Translations under genes and position numbers: made by a program
Assembly: GCA_040414855.1 (NCBI GenBank)
Contig: JBEDUQ010000189.1
Coordinates: 1 to 64,000, forward strand
Length of the DNA stretch: 64,000 nucleotides
Source of the DNA: DASVXQ01 sp040414855
Lineage (GTDB): Bacteria; Actinomycetota; CALGFH01
Direction: 5' to 3'
Part shown: positions 60,759 through 64,000 of the stretch, piece by piece
How positions within the stretch are numbered: position 1 is the first letter of the stretch
Layout of the letters: the number at the start of each line of letters is the position of its first letter
The notes under the pieces: model-generated
Databases searched by the model: none
What the model saw: the letters and a program-made list of their open reading frames with translations, nothing else
What the model was told of the DNA's origin: nothing

Positions 60759-61451
60759 ATGACCACGACGTCGCTCTCGAGCCCGGGGCCCGGCAAGGGC
60801 CCCGGGCGGCCGCGCAGCGAGCGCGCGCACGAGGCGATCCTCGACGCCACCCTCGACCTGCTGGTCGAGCAGGGTTTCTCGCGGATGAGCATCGAGGGGG
60901 TCGCGAACCGCGCCCATGTCGGCAAGGCGACCATCTACCGCCGCTGGCCCTCCAAGGCGGACCTGGTCGCCGAGGCCGTCGCCCGCATCAAGGGCCACGA
61001 CCTGCACGACGTCGACACCGGCAACGTGCGCGACGACCTCGCGTCCCTCTGGCAGCAGGCCTACCAGGGCAGCCGGGACTCCGGCTCCGGCGAGGTCACC
61101 GAGCTGATGGTCAAGCTCATGAGCGCCAGGGCCCGCCATCCTGAGCTCCAGGAGGCGTTCACGCGCCACGTCATCGAGCCGCGCCGCAAGATCGTCGCCG
61201 ACGTGCTCCGGCGCGGCATCGCGCGCGGCGAGCTGCGCGCCGACCTCGACATCGAGCTGGCCATGGACGTGCTGATGGGGCTTGCCGCCTACCGCAGCAT
61301 GGTCACCGCCGGCCACGGCGCGCCGCCGTCCACCGAGGCCACCGAGCGGGTGATCGACCTGGTGCTCGAAGGGATCGGCAGGCATCCCGAGCCGGCCGTG
61401 GCCCGCGACGCCGCCGAGGATCAGCCGCGCGCGGCCAGCAGCTCGCTGTAG
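60759..61451 (+). CDS. TetR-family repressor of the MFS exporter
   Basis: A 230-residue TetR regulator. The helix-turn-helix is ILDATLDLLVEQGFSRMSIE followed by GVANRAHVGKATIYRRWPSK, and the C-terminal part is the ligand-binding domain (TetR_C_ family with LVKLMSARARHPELQEAF). The ATG at 60759-60761 is eight bases after the exporter stop, so the two are co-transcribed. The gene overlaps the convergent glgM end by 31 bases. It should bind the two operators at 59.1 kb and thereby control itself as well. Confidence 0.92.
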   Translation: MTTTSLSSPGPGKGPGRPRSERAHEAILDATLDLLVEQGFSRMSIEGVANRAHVGKATIYRRWPSKADLVAEAVARIKGHDLHDVDTGNVRDDLASLWQQAYQGSRDSGSGEVTELMVKLMSARARHPELQEAFTRHVIEPRRKIVADVLRRGIARGELRADLDIELAMDVLMGLAAYRSMVTAGHGAPPSTEATERVIDLVLEGIGRHPEPAVARDAAEDQPRAASSSL

Positions 61452-62632
61452 AGCGCGACCGTCTGTTGGGCGATCGCGTCCCAGCCGAACTTCTCCACCG
61501 CCCGGGCCCTGCCCGCCTTGCCGAACCGCTCGGCGAGGTCGGGCTCGGCCAGCAGCCGGTTCACCCTGGCGGCGATGTCCGCCGCGAACACGCCAGGGTC
61601 CCTCGGCGCGCCGGCGCCGTCGCTCTCGAACGGGACCAGCAGGCCGGTGACGCCCTCGTCCACCACCTCGGGGATGCCGCCGGTCGCGGTGGCCACCACG
61701 GCGGTCTCGCAGGCCATCGCCTCCAGATTCACGATCCCCTGCGGCTCGTAGACCGACGGGCACACGAACACGGTGGCGTTGGTCAGCAGCTGCATGACCT
61801 CGTTGCGCTCCAGCATCTTCTCGATCCAGATCACGCCGGTGCGCTCCGCCTGGAGCTTGGCCACCTTCTCGCTGACCTCGGCGCCGAGCTCCGGCGTGTC
61901 CGGCGCACCGGCGCAGAGCACCAGCTGCGCCGACCGGTCGAACTCGTGGGCGGCGTCGAGCAGGTGGGGGACGCCCTTCTGCCTGGTGATGCGACCGACG
62001 AAGACCACCGACGGCCGGCCCGGGTCGACGCCGTAGCGCCGCAGCACGTCGGTGCCGTGGTCGGGGCGGTACTGCGCGGTGTCGATGCCGTTGTGGATGA
62101 TCCGGATCCGCTCCGGCTCGATCGCCGGGTAGCAGGCGAGCACGTCGTCGGCCACCGCCGCCGACACCGCCACCACCGCGTCGGCCGACTCCATCGCCAG
62201 GCGCTCGCAGAGCTTCGAGACCTCGTACCCGCCGCCAAGCTGCTCTCGCTTCCAGGGGCGCAGCGGTTCCAGACTGTGGACCGTGACCACGTGCGGGATG
62301 CCGTAGAGCTCCTTGGCCAGATGGCCGGCCAGGTTCGCGTACCAGGTGTGGCTGTGGACCAGGTCGACGCCCTCGACCCCGGCCGCCATGGCCAGGTCGG
62401 TCGACACCGTCCGCAGCGCCGAGAGGTGCTTGGCCGGACCGGCCAGGCGCTCCCACGGCTGGTAGGCGATCACCTTGGCCGGGCCCGAGGCGATCGGCTC
62501 CCGCGGCTGGCCGAAGCAGTGGACCTCGAGGTCGAGCAGGCGGTCCAGCTCGCGGGCCATGTACTCGACATGCACGCCGGCGCCGCCGTAGACCTCCGGC
62601 GGGTACTCGCGGCTCAGCACGGCGACACGCAC
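61421..62632 (-). CDS. glgM: GlgM/GlgA-type glycogen synthase (alpha-maltose-1-phosphate synthase)
   Basis: A 403-residue GT4 enzyme. SREYPPEVYGGAGVHVEYMA at the start and VYEPQGIVNLEAMACETAVV in the donor site match actinobacterial GlgM, which makes maltose 1-phosphate from ADP-glucose and glucose 1-phosphate for the GlgE pathway. It is shorter than bacterial GlgA (about 480). No other glycogen gene is in the window. The 3' end overlaps tetR by 31 bases. The 266 bases upstream (62633-62898) contain no gene that I can support. Confidence 0.88.
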   Translation of the reverse strand: MRVAVLSREYPPEVYGGAGVHVEYMARELDRLLDLEVHCFGQPREPIASGPAKVIAYQPWERLAGPAKHLSALRTVSTDLAMAAGVEGVDLVHSHTWYANLAGHLAKELYGIPHVVTVHSLEPLRPWKREQLGGGYEVSKLCERLAMESADAVVAVSAAVADDVLACYPAIEPERIRIIHNGIDTAQYRPDHGTDVLRRYGVDPGRPSVVFVGRITRQKGVPHLLDAAHEFDRSAQLVLCAGAPDTPELGAEVSEKVAKLQAERTGVIWIEKMLERNEVMQLLTNATVFVCPSVYEPQGIVNLEAMACETAVVATATGGIPEVVDEGVTGLLVPFESDGAGAPRDPGVFAADIAARVNRLLAEPDLAERFGKAGRARAVEKFGWDAIAQQTVALYSELLAARG

Positions 62633-62898
62633 GACGCACTCACTCCTTGGATCTCGGGATCGGCACGCCGCTAGGCTCTCGCGCGACTCCCCCGTTCAGC
62701 AAGCCGGCAAGTCGCCGCGGTCGCGAAGGTCCGCGGTGGGGTGGCTCGGGGTCTCGCTGGCCGCCTCCTTCCCCTCGCCCTCGAGACGCCCGTTGCCAGA
62801 CGCGCCGGGCTCGTTGACAGGGTTTGCCTGGTGGTCCCACACTAGTGGCTCACTTGTGTACATTGTCCAAATCAGTCGGGGCGGAGTCAGGGGTAGCA

Positions 62899-64000
62899 AT
62901 GGTGGCAACCGGTCGAACCACCGCCCTGCGGCGCGCCGGGTCGTTCCTCGCGCTGCTTGCGTTCGAGGCGGGGGCGGTCGTGCTCCTCACCCGTCTTGGC
63001 AACGTGCCGAGCCTGCGGATCCCGTGGCACAACCTCACCCCGTGGATCGTGGACAGCCCGGTCGAGGACGTCCTGGCGGCGATCCTGCGGACCATCGCCC
63101 TGCTGGTCGCGTGGTGGCTGCTCGCCAGCAACCTGCTGTACCTGCTGGCCAGACTCACCCACGTGCCCAGCGCGATCCGCGCCGTGCGCTGGATGACGCT
63201 GCCGGTCGTGCGACGGGCGACCGACCACGCGCTCGCGCTCACGCTCGCGACCTCGCTGATGAGCGCCGGCGCCGGGACCGGAACCGCCCTGGCGGCAAGC
63301 ACGCCGGTGGTGGCCACGGCGCCGCAGCGCTCCGGCCCGCTCGCGGCCGAGACCTGGCAGCGCTCCGGCGGGGGCGGGCCACTCGGCTACGCCCCGACCC
63401 CGGCCGGCACCGGCGCGGCGGCCGAGGACCTCCCCGCACGAGGAGGAACCGTGCCCGGTTACCTCCCGAGGACGGCCGGAGGGGTCCTCGCGCAGCAGCC
63501 GGCGCCGAAGCCCGGCGAGCCCGGCTACGTCCCCAGGCCTGCCGGCAACCCCGGCGTGCCGCCGCCCGAGTCGACGACGACCAGCAGCTCCACGACCTCG
63601 ACGACCTCGGAGCAGGCGACCACGACCTCGGAACGCCCGACGAGCACTTCCGAGCCCCCGTCGACGACCTCGCAACCGCCGACGACCACCTTGCCACGGC
63701 CGACGACCACGTCGGAGAGGCCGACGAGCACCTCGGAGCCGCCGGCGAGCACCCGGGCGACGACCACCACGACCAAGGCCGCGACCACGACCAGCACCGG
63801 GCCCTCGAGCACCTCACCGCCCACCGCACCGCCACCGACGAACGCGCCGCCCCAGGCCGGCGGCACCATGCCTCCGCAGGCCGGCGGCACGACGCCTCAA
63901 CGGACGCCCGCTGCGCCGCCGACGACCTCGTCGGCGACCACCACGTCGATCTACATCCCGCGGCCGGCGGGCCTGCCCACCACGACCACCACCGGACCCA
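62899..64000 (+). CDS. Thr/Pro-rich membrane protein, C-terminal part beyond the window
   Basis: The frame from ATG 62899 stays open to the end of the window, so 367 residues are seen and the 3' end is missing. GGGG lies five bases upstream of the ATG. Two or three helices (about 12-30, 63-85, and 108-130) precede a Pro/Gly segment with GYAPTPAGTG and GYVPRPAGNPG motifs. A long low-complexity tract of Thr, Ser and Pro follows, with SEPPSTTSQPP-type repeats. Such tracts span the cell wall, are often O-mannosylated in actinobacteria, and lead to an extracellular domain. I cannot name the family without the missing end. Confidence 0.8.
   Translation, partial: MVATGRTTALRRAGSFLALLAFEAGAVVLLTRLGNVPSLRIPWHNLTPWIVDSPVEDVLAAILRTIALLVAWWLLASNLLYLLARLTHVPSAIRAVRWMTLPVVRRATDHALALTLATSLMSAGAGTGTALAASTPVVATAPQRSGPLAAETWQRSGGGGPLGYAPTPAGTGAAAEDLPARGGTVPGYLPRTAGGVLAQQPAPKPGEPGYVPRPAGNPGVPPPESTTTSSSTTSTTSEQATTTSERPTSTSEPPSTTSQPPTTTLPRPTTTSERPTSTSEPPASTRATTTTTKAATTTSTGPSSTSPPTAPPPTNAPPQAGGTMPPQAGGTTPQRTPAAPPTTSSATTTSIYIPRPAGLPTTTTTGP

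Overview
The window is about 72% GC by eye, GTG and TTG starts are common, and the gene content is that of the Actinomycetota core. Markers include GlnR, BldC, a WhiG-type sigma factor with an RsiG-like partner, a complete conservon (cvnABCD), MshA for mycothiol, GlgM-type glycogen synthase, an HbhA-like protein and PstSCAB/PhoU/PhoPR. From memory, many of these genes lie near each other in Streptomyces (purS/Q/L, purF/M, branched-chain amino acid dehydrogenase, bldC, pst, glnR, mshA, phoU/R/P), but here they are rearranged. I cannot name a genus.

Layout. 0-4.7 kb: tail of a PASTA protein, a MacAB-like tripartite exporter and proline dehydrogenase. 4.9-17 kb: a phosphate block with exopolyphosphatase Ppx, low-affinity Pit plus a DUF47 partner, PstSCAB, and PhoP divergent from PhoU-PhoR. 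A permease/TIGR03943 pair follows phoR. 18.7-27.4 kb: acetyltransferase, a DUF2637 membrane protein with repeats, nucleotidyltransferase, phosphoglycerate mutase, YbjN protein, a two-gene ABC exporter, and mshA with a PIG-L deacetylase. 27.7-35.2 kb: a regulatory stretch (HbhA-like/XRE pair, asparaginase, HD-GYP phosphodiesterase, single-domain response regulator, RsiG-like anti-sigma factor, YgfZ, DUF2993, MoaD-like protein, GlnR). 35.3-35.7 kb: tRNA-Lys, -Glu, -Asp, -Phe. 36-41.4 kb: PASTA kinase, glycosyltransferase, BldC, a hypothetical protein and an amino-acid dehydrogenase. 41.5-54.5 kb: purM-purF, the conservon, purL, a pterin dehydratase, purQ, then two unrelated genes before purS. 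54.6-64 kb: a degenerate LuxR regulator, WhiG, a pyrophosphate-type phosphofructokinase, a SPOR protein, a TetR-controlled MFS exporter, GlgM, and a Thr/Pro-rich membrane protein that runs off the end.

Most notable points. (1) The window holds the parts of a c-di-GMP / anti-sigma / sigma switch: an RsiG-like protein with two intact copies of the c-di-GMP motif, each with His in place of Gln, next to an HD-GYP phosphodiesterase, and a WhiG sigma factor 24 kb away. (2) At least six genes (ppx, the PIG-L gene, purM, purL, purQ, pfp) end in short tandem duplications that copy the stop codon and its surroundings, mostly between convergent genes. (3) A compact three-way-junction RNA element lies downstream of a near-perfect ribosome-binding site and a 13-codon ORF at 33.07-33.26 kb. 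(4) The MFS promoter carries two TetR-type operators.
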